From Jeotgalibaca ciconiae (GTDB lineage: Bacteria; Bacillota; Bacilli; Lactobacillales; Aerococcaceae): 64,000 nucleotides of DNA. The DNA lies in assembly GCF_003955755.1 (NCBI RefSeq), contig NZ_CP034465.1, positions 2,474,001 through 2,538,000 of the forward strand. The letters are read 5' to 3'. Below the pieces are notes generated by a model. That model searched no databases and was not told the DNA's origin. It saw nothing but the letters and a program-made list of their open reading frames with translations. A program made the translations under genes and the position numbers. Shown piece by piece: positions 37,400 to 47,382 of this stretch (position 1 is the first letter of the stretch; each line of letters opens with the position of its first letter).

Positions 37400-38529
37400 A
37401 TGCAATATGGATTATTGACATTTAATGAACCGGAAAACAATGTCAACAGAAAAATTATTCATATTGATATGGACGCTTTTTATGCGTCAGTTGAGGAAAG
37501 GGATCATCCCGAATTAAAAGGAAAAGCCGTAATCATTGCGCGCGATCCTCGAGAAACGGGGGGAGGGGAGTTGTTACGACAGCAAATTATGAAGCGCGGA
37601 AATTTGGTGTTCATTCAGCAATGAGTGCACAACTAGCTTATGAACGTTGTCCGCATGCTATTTTTATTTCTCCGAACATGGATTATTATAAAACCATATC
37701 TTCGCAAATTAGAGCCATTTTTCACCAATACACAGATTTAATTGAGCCTTTATCATTGGATGAAGCGTACTTGGATGTTACGATAAATAAAAAGAATATT
37801 CCAAGTGCTACTATTATCGCGAAAAAAATCCAAGCTCAAATTTGGCGGGAGCTCCAGCTGACTTGTTCGGCGGGTGTATCCTATAATAAATTCCTTGCAA
37901 AAATTGCTTCCGATATTAAGAAACCAGCTGGAATAACTGTTATTACACCTCGAGAGGCTCAAGGGTTTTTATTGGAATTACCGATTGAAAAATTTTATGG
38001 TGTTGGCCAAAAAACAGCAGAGAAATTAAAGCAGTTAGAAATAAAAAACGGCAACGATTTGCACCAACTTTCTCCGGAGTTTTTAATTGATGAGTTTGGA
38101 AAAATGGGATACGTACTTTATCGAAAAGTTCGGGGGATTGACAATAACGAAGTGAATCCGAATCGGGAACGAAAATCAATTGGAAAAGAACATACCTATC
38201 GAATCTTTTTAATGAACGAGGAGCAAGTGGATGAAGAATTGAAACTATTAGCGGAATCAGTTGCCCGTAACTTAGAAAGACATAAAATGCACGGGCGAGT
38301 AGTAGTTTTGAAAATTAGGTATGCTGACTTCACAACATTAACCAGGCAAAAAAGTTTTACTGAATTTGTTGAATCAAAAGAGGCTGTTTATTGGAAAGCA
38401 TCACAATTATGGCAAGAGCATGGAGAAGTTGAAAAAGAAATTCGCTTATTAGGAATCACTGTTACACAACTTGCTCCCCAATATTATACAAATATCCAAT
38501 TGCCATTGTGGGGAAAAGATAAATTTTAA
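37400..38529 (+). pseudogene. dinB: DNA polymerase IV (DinB), frameshifted
   Basis: Y-family translesion polymerase broken by a -1 frameshift. Frame 1 (37400-37624) encodes [20 protein letters not shown] with the first catalytic Asp, then runs into a purine tract at 37558-37570. After the tract the true sequence [20 protein letters not shown] is found in another frame, joining a second open frame that runs to 38529 with LSLDEAYLDVT (catalytic Asp/Glu), GVSYNKFLAK and the little-finger domain. One extra A near 37564 would restore T-G-G-R-G-V-V-T-T. The rest is intact, so it is a recent mutation, a programmed or slippery site, or a sequencing error. Confidence 0.88.
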
Positions 38530-38541
38530 GTGAGAGGATAG

Positions 38542-39369
38542 ATGGGGATGTTAGAGACATTTAGTAATTATAATCCAATATTACAATCATTGATCGCCGG
38601 CTTGTTTACTTGGGGATGTACGGTGTTGGGATCAGCTTTTGTATTTTTCTTTAAAACGGTAAATCGTAAAGTATTAGATGTGATGAGTGGTTTTGCTGCA
38701 GGAGTAATGATTGCAGCATCCTTTTGGTCTTTGTTAGCACCATCAATTTCTTATGCAGAAGATAACGGATATGGCGTTTTTTCATGGGTGCCGGCAGCTA
38801 TTGGTTTTTTATTAGGCGGTGCTTTTTTACGTTTAACGGATGCCATTATTCCGCATCTCCATCTTGGCGAACCGATTGAAAATCGTGAAGGACCCGAAAC
38901 AGGTGCCTCAAGAAATTTACTACTATTTTTAGCGATTACGATTCATAATATACCGGAAGGTTTAGCGGTAGGGGTTGCCTTTGGTGCGGCAGCTCACGGA
39001 CTAGCAACAGAAAATACGCTTATGAGTGCGATTGGATTGGCATTGGGGATTGGACTCCAAAATATTCCCGAAGGTTCTGCTTTATCGATGCCGATTCGTG
39101 CAGATGGAAACAGTCGATGGAAGGCTTTTAATTTAGGACAGTTATCAGCGATTGTTGAACCAGTGGCTGCTGTTATCGGAGCTGCAGCAGTCTTGTCGAT
39201 GCAGGCTATTTTACCCTACGCTTTAGCTTTTGCTGCTGGAGCTATGATTTTCGTAGTGGTTGAAGAACTAATTCCAGAATCACAGACAAACGGCAACAGT
39301 GATATAGCGACAATCGGATTGATGGTTGGATTTACAGTCATGATGATTTTGGATGTAGCATTAGGATAA
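38542..39369 (+). CDS. ZIP-family metal transporter
   Basis: Divalent metal (Zn/Fe/Mn) importer of the ZupT/ZIP family, 275 aa with eight predicted membrane helices. Two metal-site helices are visible: [14 protein letters not shown] (near 132-145) and a second copy [13 protein letters not shown] in which the histidine is replaced by Gln. A short histidine segment PHLHLG lies in the loop. The start at 38542 follows GAGAGGA; ATG 38548 is an alternative. It follows dinB by 12 bp, so they may share a transcript. Confidence 0.9.
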   Translation: MGMLETFSNYNPILQSLIAGLFTWGCTVLGSAFVFFFKTVNRKVLDVMSGFAAGVMIAASFWSLLAPSISYAEDNGYGVFSWVPAAIGFLLGGAFLRLTDAIIPHLHLGEPIENREGPETGASRNLLLFLAITIHNIPEGLAVGVAFGAAAHGLATENTLMSAIGLALGIGLQNIPEGSALSMPIRADGNSRWKAFNLGQLSAIVEPVAAVIGAAAVLSMQAILPYALAFAAGAMIFVVVEELIPESQTNGNSDIATIGLMVGFTVMMILDVALG

Positions 39370-39377
39370 AGTATAGA

Positions 39378-39415
39378 CAAAGAAGGTGGGAATCGTATTC
39401 CTGGCCTTCTTTATT
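39378..39415 (+). terminator. Terminator after the ZIP gene
   Basis: Interrupted stem AAAGAAGG..GAAT / ATTC..CCTTCTTT with a T-rich tail. Confidence 0.7.
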
Positions 39416-39564
39416 ATTTAGAATCACTTATTTGGGTAATTTTATAGAATATACTTTGTCAATTATTGATGAATTTTCAGTTGGAGAAAAAACTTTTTCG
39501 TGATAGGATAGTAACAGAATGGTACAGCAGAAAGAAACAGATAATAACAGAAAGGATGAAAAAG

Positions 39565-40245
39565 ATGAAAGCATCATGGCATGGGCAATCTTGTGTAATT
39601 ATGGAGACAAGCAACGGTAAGAAGATTCTGATTGATCCTTTTATTAATGGAAATCCATCAACCGATTTGGATGCTAGCACAGTTACATGCGATGTAATCG
39701 TTATTACTCATGGACATAATGACCATGTGGGAGACGCGGAAGCAATTGCAAAACGGACTGGAGCACTACTTATTTCAACGGTAGAAATTGCAGATTTCTT
39801 TAGCAAAAAAGGGTTGAAAACACACGGCATGCAACCTGGTGGCGGATATCAATTTGATTTTGGCTATTTAAAAATGACGCCTGCCATTCATGGCTCAACT
39901 TATGAGACAGAAGAAGAGTCAATCCCCTTAGGATTAGCTGCTGGTATTGTGCTTCATGATCAAGGAAAAACGATTTATCATGCAGGTGATACCGCTCTGT
40001 TTTCTGATATGAAACTAATTGGAGAAGACTTTCCAATTGATTTAGCATTCTTACCGATTGGCGATAATTACACAATGGGACCAAAAGATGCAGCAAAAGC
40101 AGTAACATTTTTAGGAGCAAAAAAAGCAGTCCCCATTCATTACAATACTTTTCCATTAATTGAACAAGATCCAGTTGATTTTACTTCATTATTAAATGAA
40201 GGAGTCGGTATTGTTTTACAAGCCGGAGATTCAATAGGAGTATAA
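39565..40245 (+). CDS. ytkL: UPF0173 metal-dependent hydrolase (YtkL)
   Basis: Metallo-beta-lactamase-fold hydrolase of 226 aa, cytoplasmic, substrate unknown. The signature [10 protein letters not shown] (near 50-59) gives the zinc ligands, with later ligands in [17 protein letters not shown] and PIHYNTFP. I chose ATG 39565 (MKASWHGQS) because AAAGG lies 8 nt upstream; longer in-frame starts overlap or precede the SD. It begins the ytkL-ytoI-nrnA group conserved in Firmicutes. Confidence 0.92.
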   Translation: MKASWHGQSCVIMETSNGKKILIDPFINGNPSTDLDASTVTCDVIVITHGHNDHVGDAEAIAKRTGALLISTVEIADFFSKKGLKTHGMQPGGGYQFDFGYLKMTPAIHGSTYETEEESIPLGLAAGIVLHDQGKTIYHAGDTALFSDMKLIGEDFPIDLAFLPIGDNYTMGPKDAAKAVTFLGAKKAVPIHYNTFPLIEQDPVDFTSLLNEGVGIVLQAGDSIGV

Positions 40246-40278
40246 TGATAACTAATTTCAAACGTGAGAGGGAATAAA

Positions 40279-41604
40279 ATGGCAACAAAGCATGAGCAGA
40301 TTATTCAGTATATAGAAACACTGCCAGTGGGCGAGAAACTTTCTGTTCGTTCAATAGCAAAGAATCTAAAGATGTCCGAGGGAACTGCTTACCGGGCAAT
40401 TAAAGATGCAGAAAATATCGGACTTGTTTCTACAATTGAAAGAGTAGGGACAATTCGAATTGAACGAAAATCCAAAGACAACATCGAAACACTTTCTTTT
40501 GGTCAGATAGCAAATATTATTGAAGGCGATATTCTTGGCGGCAAAAAAGGGTTGGATAAAACACTTAGTAAATTCATTATTGGTGCAATGCAGCAAGATG
40601 CAATCGATCGTTACATTAGTCCCGGATCCTTGATGATTGTCGGAAATCGAAACAATATTCAAAAGTATGCACTAGAAAAAGGTGCCGCTGTTTTAATTAC
40701 CGGTGGTTTTGATACAGATGAGGAAATATTAAGATTAGCGGATGAAGTTGAAATGCCAATACTACGTACAACTTATGATACGTTTACTGTTGCTACAATG
40801 ATTAACCGTGCAATGACAGATCAACTGATTAAAAAAGAAATTATGTTGGTAAATGATATTTTTACTCGTTTAGAGGAGACAAAATATTTATTTATGGACC
40901 AAACAATTCTGGAATATCGCGAATTAAACGAAGAGAGTAGACATTCGCGCTTTCCGATTGTTAACCATAATATGCGTTTAGTGGGAATGATTACTGCAAA
41001 AGACACATTAGGGAAATCAGATAACCTTTCCATGGAAAGAGTCATGACAAAAGATCCGATTATCGCTAAAACTCACATGAGTGTCGCAAGTGTTGCTCAC
41101 CGCATGATTTGGGATGGGCTGGAAGTTCTTCCTGTAGTAAAAGATAATTTGCAACTACTTGGAATCATTTCTCGTCAAGATGTCATGAAAGCAATGCAAT
41201 TGGCACAAAGACAGCCTCAAGTAGGGAACACGATCGAAGACCAAATCCTAAGCGGCATTGAAGTTTACGAACGTGAGACAGTTGCTGGAGAGTTGCCTGT
41301 TTATCGATTCCAAGTAACACCGCAAATGACAAATAATATTGGTACGGTTTCATTTGGTGTTCTTTGCGAAGTTATTTCAAATGTAACGAAAAAAATCTTA
41401 CACCAATTCCAGAAAAGAAATGCGGTAGTTGAACAAATGGATGTTCATCATTTTAAGATGATCCAGATTGACAGTATTATTGAAATTCGAACCAATATTT
41501 TTGAATTAGGCAGACGTTCGTCAAAATTAGACGTAGAAGTTTACCTAGAAAATTCAATTGTTGCGAAAGCAATTGTTGTTTGTCAAATTATGGAAAGAAC
41601 GTAA
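40279..41604 (+). CDS. ytoI: YtoI-type CBS/DRTGG-domain regulator
   Basis: Multi-domain protein of 441 aa. Domains in order: an N-terminal winged-helix (about 1-65, LSVRSIAKNLKMSEGTAYRAIKDAE), a DRTGG domain (about 70-180), a CBS pair (about 190-310, with VMTKDPIIAKTHMSVASVA and LLGIISRQDVMKAMQ) and a hotdog thioesterase-like domain (about 335-430). It probably senses a nucleotide and controls transcription, but targets are unknown. I chose ATG 40279 behind GAGAGGGA. Its pairing with nrnA suggests c-di-AMP or adenine nucleotide sensing, which is inference. Confidence 0.88.
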   Translation: MATKHEQIIQYIETLPVGEKLSVRSIAKNLKMSEGTAYRAIKDAENIGLVSTIERVGTIRIERKSKDNIETLSFGQIANIIEGDILGGKKGLDKTLSKFIIGAMQQDAIDRYISPGSLMIVGNRNNIQKYALEKGAAVLITGGFDTDEEILRLADEVEMPILRTTYDTFTVATMINRAMTDQLIKKEIMLVNDIFTRLEETKYLFMDQTILEYRELNEESRHSRFPIVNHNMRLVGMITAKDTLGKSDNLSMERVMTKDPIIAKTHMSVASVAHRMIWDGLEVLPVVKDNLQLLGIISRQDVMKAMQLAQRQPQVGNTIEDQILSGIEVYERETVAGELPVYRFQVTPQMTNNIGTVSFGVLCEVISNVTKKILHQFQKRNAVVEQMDVHHFKMIQIDSIIEIRTNIFELGRRSSKLDVEVYLENSIVAKAIVVCQIMERT

Positions 41605-41620
41605 AGGGGAGCTATACATA

Positions 41621-42598
41621 TTGTTTACACAATTATATGAAGATATTTATCAATCAGTTGAAGAATTTAATACCATCATCATCCATCGGCATGTCAGGCC
41701 TGATCCTGATGCATTAGGATCACAATTAGGGTTGGCTCATTTGATTCGTAACCGGTTCCCAGAAAAGAGTGTCTTTGCGGTAGGGGAAGAAGTTGAAAGT
41801 TTATCCTTTATTGGAAAAATGGATGAAGTTAACACGGAACTTTATAAAGATGCGCTGGTTATTGTAACTGATACAGCCAATCGACCGCGTATTGACGATA
41901 AACGTTTTTCAAAAGGAAAGAAAATGATTAAAATAGATCACCATCCTGATGAAGATCATTACGGTGATATTAGTCTTGTTAATGATAAAGCAAGCAGTTG
42001 CAGTGAAATCATAGCAGATCTTTCCTTATATTTGAACGAACGATTACCGTTGACAAAAGAGGCAGCAAGAGCTTTATACGCTGGAATCGTTGGGGATACT
42101 GGACGTTTTCTATATGCGGCTACCACTGCAAGAACGATGCAAATTACCTCAAAGTTAATGGAATTTGATTTTTCTGCATCGGAAATCGGACAGCTGATGA
42201 ATACGAATACTAAAAAGGTTGCTAATTTATCAGGTTTTGTTTTACAAAATATTGAAATCAGTGATTTAGGCGTTGGTCATATTATCCTAACTAAGGAAAT
42301 TCTAGAAAAGTTTGATGCAAAAGATGAGGATACAGCGCCTGTTGTCCCGCTTCCAGGTACCATTGAAGGGATAATGTGCTGGGGGATTTTTGTAGAGCAA
42401 GAGACTGGCAGCTATAGATGCCGGCTTCGTTCAAAAGGACCGATTATCAATGAAGTCGCAAAACTTCATGACGGTGGAGGACATCCATTAGCGAGTGGAG
42501 CAAATGCGAAAGATCTCGAAGAAGTAGAAGAAATCATCCATCAGTTTGAAGAGTTGATGGTAGAGTGGAATAAAAGCAGCGAAGAGCCTGTTCTATAA
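41621..42598 (+). CDS. nrnA: Bifunctional oligoribonuclease / pAp phosphatase NrnA
   Basis: DHH-DHHA1 phosphoesterase that degrades short RNA/DNA oligomers and pAp in the cytosol. The DHH domain shows RHVRPDPDALGSQLGL, TDTANRPRI and the DHH motif in IKIDHHPDEDHY (near 106-117). The DHHA1 domain ends in the GGGHPLASGA loop near 293-302. I chose TTG 41621 (MFTQLYEDI, 325 aa) with AAAGGGGAG upstream; an earlier in-frame ATG at 41558 lies inside ytoI without an SD. Confidence 0.9.
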   Translation: MFTQLYEDIYQSVEEFNTIIIHRHVRPDPDALGSQLGLAHLIRNRFPEKSVFAVGEEVESLSFIGKMDEVNTELYKDALVIVTDTANRPRIDDKRFSKGKKMIKIDHHPDEDHYGDISLVNDKASSCSEIIADLSLYLNERLPLTKEAARALYAGIVGDTGRFLYAATTARTMQITSKLMEFDFSASEIGQLMNTNTKKVANLSGFVLQNIEISDLGVGHIILTKEILEKFDAKDEDTAPVVPLPGTIEGIMCWGIFVEQETGSYRCRLRSKGPIINEVAKLHDGGGHPLASGANAKDLEEVEEIIHQFEELMVEWNKSSEEPVL

Positions 42599-42615
42599 TC
42601 ACGACGTATATTACT

Positions 42616-42663
42616 AAAAAACAAGAGCCTATCCGCAGGATGCAAATAGGCTCTTGTTTTTGA
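42616..42663. terminator. Bidirectional terminator between nrnA and zwf
   Basis: Long stem AAAAACAAGAGCCTAT with its complement and a 13-nt loop; A and T runs on both sides serve the convergent genes. Confidence 0.93.
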
Positions 42664-44148
42664 TTATTTTGTATGTTTCCAATTGAATTCGATCCAGTTA
42701 TTTCCATCTTTTTCAAGTAACTGGTAGCTTTCTTTTGGTCCCATTGTGCCACTCTCATATTGGTATAGTTGATCAGGCTCTTCATCCCATATTTTACGGA
42801 TTTGATCGATGAAACGCCATGACTGTTCAACTTCTTGCCAATGAGTAAAGTTCGTAGGATCGCCATTTAGACAATCCAATAGTAGACGTTCATATGCTTC
42901 TGGACTATTCATTAGTGTTTCTTCATCCATAATTTGGTGCATACGAATGTTTTTCATCTCGGTTCCTTGCCCGACTTTCTTTGTGTTTAATCGTAAAGAG
43001 AAGCCTTCTAATGGAGAAATGTGAATGGTTAAAATATTTGGTTCAGCAATTTCATCAACATCTTCTGTCGGGAAAAGGTCCATTGAAACATGTTTGAATT
43101 GAACATGAATATAAGTTTCTTTTTGAGCCATGCGTTTCCCTGTACGGATATAAAATGGTACACCCGCCCAACGGAAATTATCAACGGATATTTTTCCTGC
43201 AACAAATGTTTCTGTATCGGAATCCGAATTTACGTTAGGTTCATCTAAATAACCTGCAACCTCATCATTCGATGTGTATTGCCCTCTAACAAAGTTTTCC
43301 CAAACTTCATCTTTAGACTTATAAACGCGGAGAGAGCGGAGCGCTTTAATTTTTTCAGCACGAACGTCCTCACCAGACAGCGACATCGGCGGCTCCATAA
43401 CGAGTAGAGCAATAATTTGCAAGACATGGTTCTGCACCATATCGCGGAGAGCGCCTGTTCTATCGTAATAACCGCCACGATCCTCGACACCGACTGTTTC
43501 AGCTAGTGTAATTTGGATATTGTCGATATACTTATTATTCCACAGTGATTCAAAAATCATATTGGAAAATCGAACCGCAGAAATGTTTTGAACCATTTCT
43601 TTTCCTAAATAATGGTCAATACGATAAATTTGATCTTCTGTAAAGGAATGACTTAATTGCTCATTCAATTCTTTTGCAGTGTCTAAATCAGATCCAAATG
43701 GTTTTTCAATAATGAGACGACTAAAACCGTCTTTTGTAATTAAGCCATTTTGTTTTAACATGTCACCGATCGTACCAAAAAATTCTGGAGCCATTGCTAA
43801 ATAAAAGATACGGTTATTTTTCAGCGTATACTTTTCATCTAATCGATCTGATAGTTTTTTTAATTCGACATAGTGAGCAGCATCTTTAACATTATGAGAA
43901 ATGTAGTAAAAATGAGAAGTGAACTTAACTAATTCATCTTCATTATCAACTAAATCTTTTACTGACTCAGCGATAACTTCATGGAAATAGTCATTTGTCC
44001 ATTCACGACGAGCAGTTCCAATAACTGCAAAGTTTTCATTAATAAATCCTTTTTTATAAAGTCGGAACAGGGATGGATAAAGTTTACGATGCGCTAAGTC
44101 ACCCGTTGCTCCAAAGATAGTGAACAGTGCGCTAATATCGGTGTTCAT
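42664..44148 (-). CDS. zwf: Glucose-6-phosphate 1-dehydrogenase
   Basis: First enzyme of the oxidative pentose phosphate pathway, making 6-phosphogluconolactone and NADPH. The 494-aa protein has the nucleotide-binding IFGATGDLAHRKLYPSL (11-27), the IIEKPFG motif (147-153) and the active-site signature RIDHYLGKE (176-184). GAGGAGG precedes the ATG and a near-consensus promoter lies upstream. Gnd, the next oxidative enzyme, is in the same window at 57 kb. Confidence 0.96.
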   Translation of the reverse strand: MNTDISALFTIFGATGDLAHRKLYPSLFRLYKKGFINENFAVIGTARREWTNDYFHEVIAESVKDLVDNEDELVKFTSHFYYISHNVKDAAHYVELKKLSDRLDEKYTLKNNRIFYLAMAPEFFGTIGDMLKQNGLITKDGFSRLIIEKPFGSDLDTAKELNEQLSHSFTEDQIYRIDHYLGKEMVQNISAVRFSNMIFESLWNNKYIDNIQITLAETVGVEDRGGYYDRTGALRDMVQNHVLQIIALLVMEPPMSLSGEDVRAEKIKALRSLRVYKSKDEVWENFVRGQYTSNDEVAGYLDEPNVNSDSDTETFVAGKISVDNFRWAGVPFYIRTGKRMAQKETYIHVQFKHVSMDLFPTEDVDEIAEPNILTIHISPLEGFSLRLNTKKVGQGTEMKNIRMHQIMDEETLMNSPEAYERLLLDCLNGDPTNFTHWQEVEQSWRFIDQIRKIWDEEPDQLYQYESGTMGPKESYQLLEKDGNNWIEFNWKHTK

Positions 44149-44188
44149 GGAAAACCTCCTCCGTATATTGGAAAATATTCATTGTTTC

Positions 44189-44217
44189 ATTATACTATTT
44201 TCATTTTTCATGTGCAA
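44189..44217 (-). promoter_or_regulatory. Promoter of zwf
   Basis: On the minus strand TTGCAC, 17-nt spacer, TATAAT, ending 41 bp before the zwf start. Confidence 0.85.
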
Positions 44218-44295
44218 GCTCGTATTTCACATTATGAAAATAATGACTTTAAAATTATGAGAATTTTGAAATAAAAAGGACTCTACAACCGATTG

Positions 44296-44304
44296 TGTTA
44301 TAAT
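44296..44304 (+). promoter_or_regulatory. Extended -10 promoter of cshB
   Basis: TGTTATAAT, 32 bp before the cshB start; no matching -35. Confidence 0.6.
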
Positions 44305-44336
44305 AACAAAAAACTAGAAATACAAAGAGGTGGAAC

Positions 44337-45656
44337 ATGAATTTTAAACAATACAACTTTCAATCTTTCATTATGGAAGCAATTGAAGAATTGGGATTTA
44401 AAGAACCAACTGAAATTCAACAACGTATTATTCCAATCATTCAATCGAATAAAAGTGTTGTTGGAAGATCTCAAACAGGATCTGGAAAAAGTCACAGTTT
44501 CTTATTGCCAATTTTAAATAAAATTGATCCGACTAAAGATGAAGTACAAGCAATTATTACTGCGCCAAGCCGTGAACTAGCAGAGCAACTTTATCAAGTT
44601 GCTGCTCAAATCGTTGCAAAGGCACCAACCGAAATCCGTGTAACAAATTACGTAGGCGGGACAGACAAAAAGAGACAATTAGCGAAGTTAGAAAATAATC
44701 AGCCCCATGTTGTTATCGGAACCCCAGGAAGAATTTTGGATTTGGTGAATGAACAAGGATTAAAAGTTCATACAGCAGGGATACTTGTAGTAGATGAAGC
44801 AGACATGACACTAGACTTAGGGTTTCTACATGACGTTGATCAGATTGCTGGCAGACTGCCAAGAGAGTTGCAAATGTTAGTCTTTTCCGCAACGATACCT
44901 CAAAAATTGCAGCCATTCCTGATGAAGTATATGGAAAAACCACAAATTATCAATTTGGAACCTAAAGATGTGATTGCTCCGACGATTACCAATTATTTAT
45001 TACCAACTAAAGGACAAACAAAAATAAAAGTATTAGAAGATGTTTTATCGATTGGACAGCAGTATTTTACGCTCGTCTTTGCAAATACAAAACAAAATGT
45101 AAATGAAATTGCGAATGCGTTAAAAGAAAAAGGATACGATTGCGCGGTTCTGCACGGAGATATTCCAGCTCGTGAAAGAAAGAGAATTATGAGAAGGGTT
45201 CATAATTTGGAATACCAACTAATGATTGCGACGGATCTAGCTGCTAGAGGAATCGATATTGAAGGAGTTTCTCATGTTATTAATTATGAAATTCCAAAAG
45301 ATAGTGATTTTTTTGTTCACCGCATTGGTCGTACGGGTCGTAAAGATTTAGCAGGAACAGCTATTACCCTCTATTCGCCAGATGAAGAAAAGTCAGTGAA
45401 CGAACTAGAACGTATTGGAATTCAATTTCAAACAGTTCGAATAAAAGACGGTGGATTTGAAGAAATAGACGATCGTAGAAATCGTCAACGAAAAAACACT
45501 AAGAGTCAAACGGAAGTTGATCCACGTATTCGAGGAATGGTTAAAAAGGCCAAGAAAAAGGTTAAACCCAACTACAAGAAAAAGTTAAATGAACAAATTA
45601 AAAGACAGTCTAAAACGAATAGAGGTTCAGACTTTAACCGAAAGAAAAAGAAATAA
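44337..45656 (+). CDS. cshB: DEAD-box RNA helicase CshB
   Basis: ATP-dependent RNA helicase for ribosome assembly and cold adaptation. The Q motif is FKEPTEIQQRIIP. Motif I is SQTGSGKS (near 45-52), Ia PSRELAEQ, DEAD box VVDEADMTLDLGF, SAT in LVFSATIP, and HRIGRTGR near 327-334. The C-terminal tail is strongly basic (about 370-439), as in CshB/YqfR. It lies in the cshB-DUF1189-sodA order seen in the Bacillus yqf/yqg region. Confidence 0.92.
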   Translation: MNFKQYNFQSFIMEAIEELGFKEPTEIQQRIIPIIQSNKSVVGRSQTGSGKSHSFLLPILNKIDPTKDEVQAIITAPSRELAEQLYQVAAQIVAKAPTEIRVTNYVGGTDKKRQLAKLENNQPHVVIGTPGRILDLVNEQGLKVHTAGILVVDEADMTLDLGFLHDVDQIAGRLPRELQMLVFSATIPQKLQPFLMKYMEKPQIINLEPKDVIAPTITNYLLPTKGQTKIKVLEDVLSIGQQYFTLVFANTKQNVNEIANALKEKGYDCAVLHGDIPARERKRIMRRVHNLEYQLMIATDLAARGIDIEGVSHVINYEIPKDSDFFVHRIGRTGRKDLAGTAITLYSPDEEKSVNELERIGIQFQTVRIKDGGFEEIDDRRNRQRKNTKSQTEVDPRIRGMVKKAKKKVKPNYKKKLNEQIKRQSKTNRGSDFNRKKKK

Positions 45657-45676
45657 GCATGGAAGACAAATTCTTT

Positions 45677-45721
45677 AAAAAAAGGAACGGGGATAATTTA
45701 ATTTATCCTCGTTCCTTTTTA
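45677..45721 (+). terminator. Terminator of cshB
   Basis: Stem AAAAAGGAACG.GGATAA / TTATCC.CGTTCCTTTTT with T-run; the T-run abuts a dispersed repeat copy. Confidence 0.9.
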
Positions 45722-45790
45722 AGTTATGCCATCAATGGCTTGCGTAAATTAGACCAATCGCTTCCAATGGGCGCTTATCCGTTTTTCTTA
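45721..45790 (+). repeat. Dispersed repeat, copy 4 (short, decayed)
   Basis: It begins at the cshB terminator T-tract with AAGTTATGCCATCAATGGCTTGC, which matches AAGTTCAGCCATCAATGTCTAGC of copy 3. It ends in CTTATCCGTTTTTCTTAA, like the CTTGTCCGCTTTTCTTAA end of copy 3. The middle is missing. Homology is judged by eye only. Confidence 0.5.
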
Positions 45791-45792
45791 AA

Positions 45793-46578
45793 TCAGGTAA
45801 TGTTTTTTAGATAACTTTTTACACCTTTATAATACATATAAAGTACAATCGTTAAAAGGATATATGTTTGACCGCCTGGTTGTATAGAAAAACTATTCAT
45901 GACTGAAAACAATAGGAATGGAACGGCACTTGCCAACATAATCATTTTCCAATTAATTGAAAATGGCAAGCGGACCTTCATGAATGCTGACAATAAATTA
46001 GCCAGTAAAGTGAAGTAAAATAAATGGAACACTGCTTCAAAAGTTCCAGTAATGAAACTAAAAACGATCATCGTAAGGATAAGAACCACCGTTGTATTAC
46101 TAAATTGTAGTAGAATGGTTCGTAAGAAATTATCAGTAAGACCATTTAAATCAGTATAAGCAAAGGTAATTGGAATTCCTGTGGCATAAAAAGACACATG
46201 CTCTTTGCTGAATAAAAGATTAATAGGTGTGTTTTGAATATCCTTTTGTTCCAAACGATCTTCATATTGATCGTTTGTATCAATAATCAAATTAACAAAA
46301 TCTGTTTTTGCTACAATTGCTTTATCCAAAGGCTCTTCAAAGATAATTTGGCCATCTTCAATAATAAAAGCTGGCAGATGGCTTTCTATCCGTTCCATAT
46401 CGTTAGCCATTAAGGAGAATTGAGAGAGGCCAGATATAAAATAAGGGATAGAAACAAAAAAACAGATTAACAGAAAAAGAAAAGTTGTTTTTCTTTTGTT
46501 TAATTCGATTGCCTTCCAGATTTCAGAAGGATGAAAGAAAGTTGTTGTTATTAAACGGAGTAAGGATATCGGAATCAC
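45793..46578 (-). CDS. DUF1189 membrane protein
   Basis: Membrane protein of the DUF1189 family, 261 aa, function unknown. One N-terminal helix (about 31-53) is followed by an extracytoplasmic domain (about 60-150) and four C-terminal helices (about 158-255). The start is GTG 46578 with only a weak AAAGA upstream, so the true start may differ. It is oriented against cshB and sodA. Confidence 0.82.
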   Translation of the reverse strand: MIPISLLRLITTTFFHPSEIWKAIELNKRKTTFLFLLICFFVSIPYFISGLSQFSLMANDMERIESHLPAFIIEDGQIIFEEPLDKAIVAKTDFVNLIIDTNDQYEDRLEQKDIQNTPINLLFSKEHVSFYATGIPITFAYTDLNGLTDNFLRTILLQFSNTTVVLILTMIVFSFITGTFEAVFHLFYFTLLANLLSAFMKVRLPFSINWKMIMLASAVPFLLFSVMNSFSIQPGGQTYILLTIVLYMYYKGVKSYLKNIT

Positions 46579-46730
46579 TCTTTTCTTTGTTAAAAGTATA
46601 GTGTAATCTTATCGAAAATGACCGAAAAAGGCAATTCAGAAAAAAATAATAAGCTTTTACTTTGAATTATATAGCGCGAAATGGTACTCTTATATTAGAT
46701 TGAAATTTCATTTTTAGGAGGAATTTACAA

Positions 46731-47339
46731 ATGGCATTTACATTACCGGATTTACCATACGATTACAACGCATTAGAACCACATATTGATGTGGACACGA
46801 TGCACCTGCATCATGATAAACATCATGCAACTTATGTTAAGAATGCAAACGCAGCGTTAGAAAAACATCCTGAGTTAGCTGAAAAATCTGTGGAAGAATT
46901 ACTAAAAGATATTGATTCAGTTCCAGAAGAAATTCGTACTGCTATCAGAAATAACGCTGGGGGACACGCAAACCACAGTTTATTCTGGGAAGTTCTTTCT
47001 CCAAATGGCGGGGGAGAACCAACAGGCGCAATTAAAGATGTAATTGACGAAGCATTTGGAAACTTCGCAGATTTCAAAGAAAAGTTTACAGCCGCAGCAA
47101 CTGGTCGTTTCGGATCAGGATGGGCATGGCTAGTAGTAACAGACGGAAAAGTAGAAATCACTTCTACACCAAACCAAGATAGTCCATTAATGGAAGGTAA
47201 AACTCCTGTGTTGGGATTAGACGTTTGGGAGCATGCTTATTACTTGAAGTATAAAAATGTGCGTCCAGATTACATTGCAGCATTCTGGAATCTTGTTAAT
47301 TGGGATGAAGTTAACAAACGTTACGAAGCAGCAAAATAA
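46731..47339 (+). CDS. sodA: Superoxide dismutase (Mn/Fe)
   Basis: Dismutes superoxide to peroxide and oxygen in the cytosol. The 202-aa protein carries the metal ligands His27 ([12 protein letters not shown]), His near 81 ([12 protein letters not shown]), and Asp/His in DVWEHAYY near 164-168. The GGAGG SD is strong. The Mn/Fe preference cannot be set with certainty; Gly/Gln signatures suggest Mn. Together with the NADH peroxidase it forms an oxygen-defence set. Confidence 0.96.
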   Translation: MAFTLPDLPYDYNALEPHIDVDTMHLHHDKHHATYVKNANAALEKHPELAEKSVEELLKDIDSVPEEIRTAIRNNAGGHANHSLFWEVLSPNGGGEPTGAIKDVIDEAFGNFADFKEKFTAAATGRFGSGWAWLVVTDGKVEITSTPNQDSPLMEGKTPVLGLDVWEHAYYLKYKNVRPDYIAAFWNLVNWDEVNKRYEAAK

Positions 47340-47349
47340 TCAGATATTC

Positions 47350-47382
47350 AAAAACCGTTCCTTAAATTAGGAACGGTTTTTT
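47350..47382. terminator. Bidirectional terminator of sodA/yfhO
   Basis: Thirteen-bp stem AAAAACCGTTCCT / AGGAACGGTTTTT with a 6-nt loop; the yfhO stop codon lies in the loop. Confidence 0.9.

Noticed and set aside
46620-46730. PerR/Fur box or clear promoter upstream of sodA
   Set aside because: No 7-1-7 palindrome is visible, and -10/-35 candidates have poor spacing (TTGAAT to TATATT is 23 nt).
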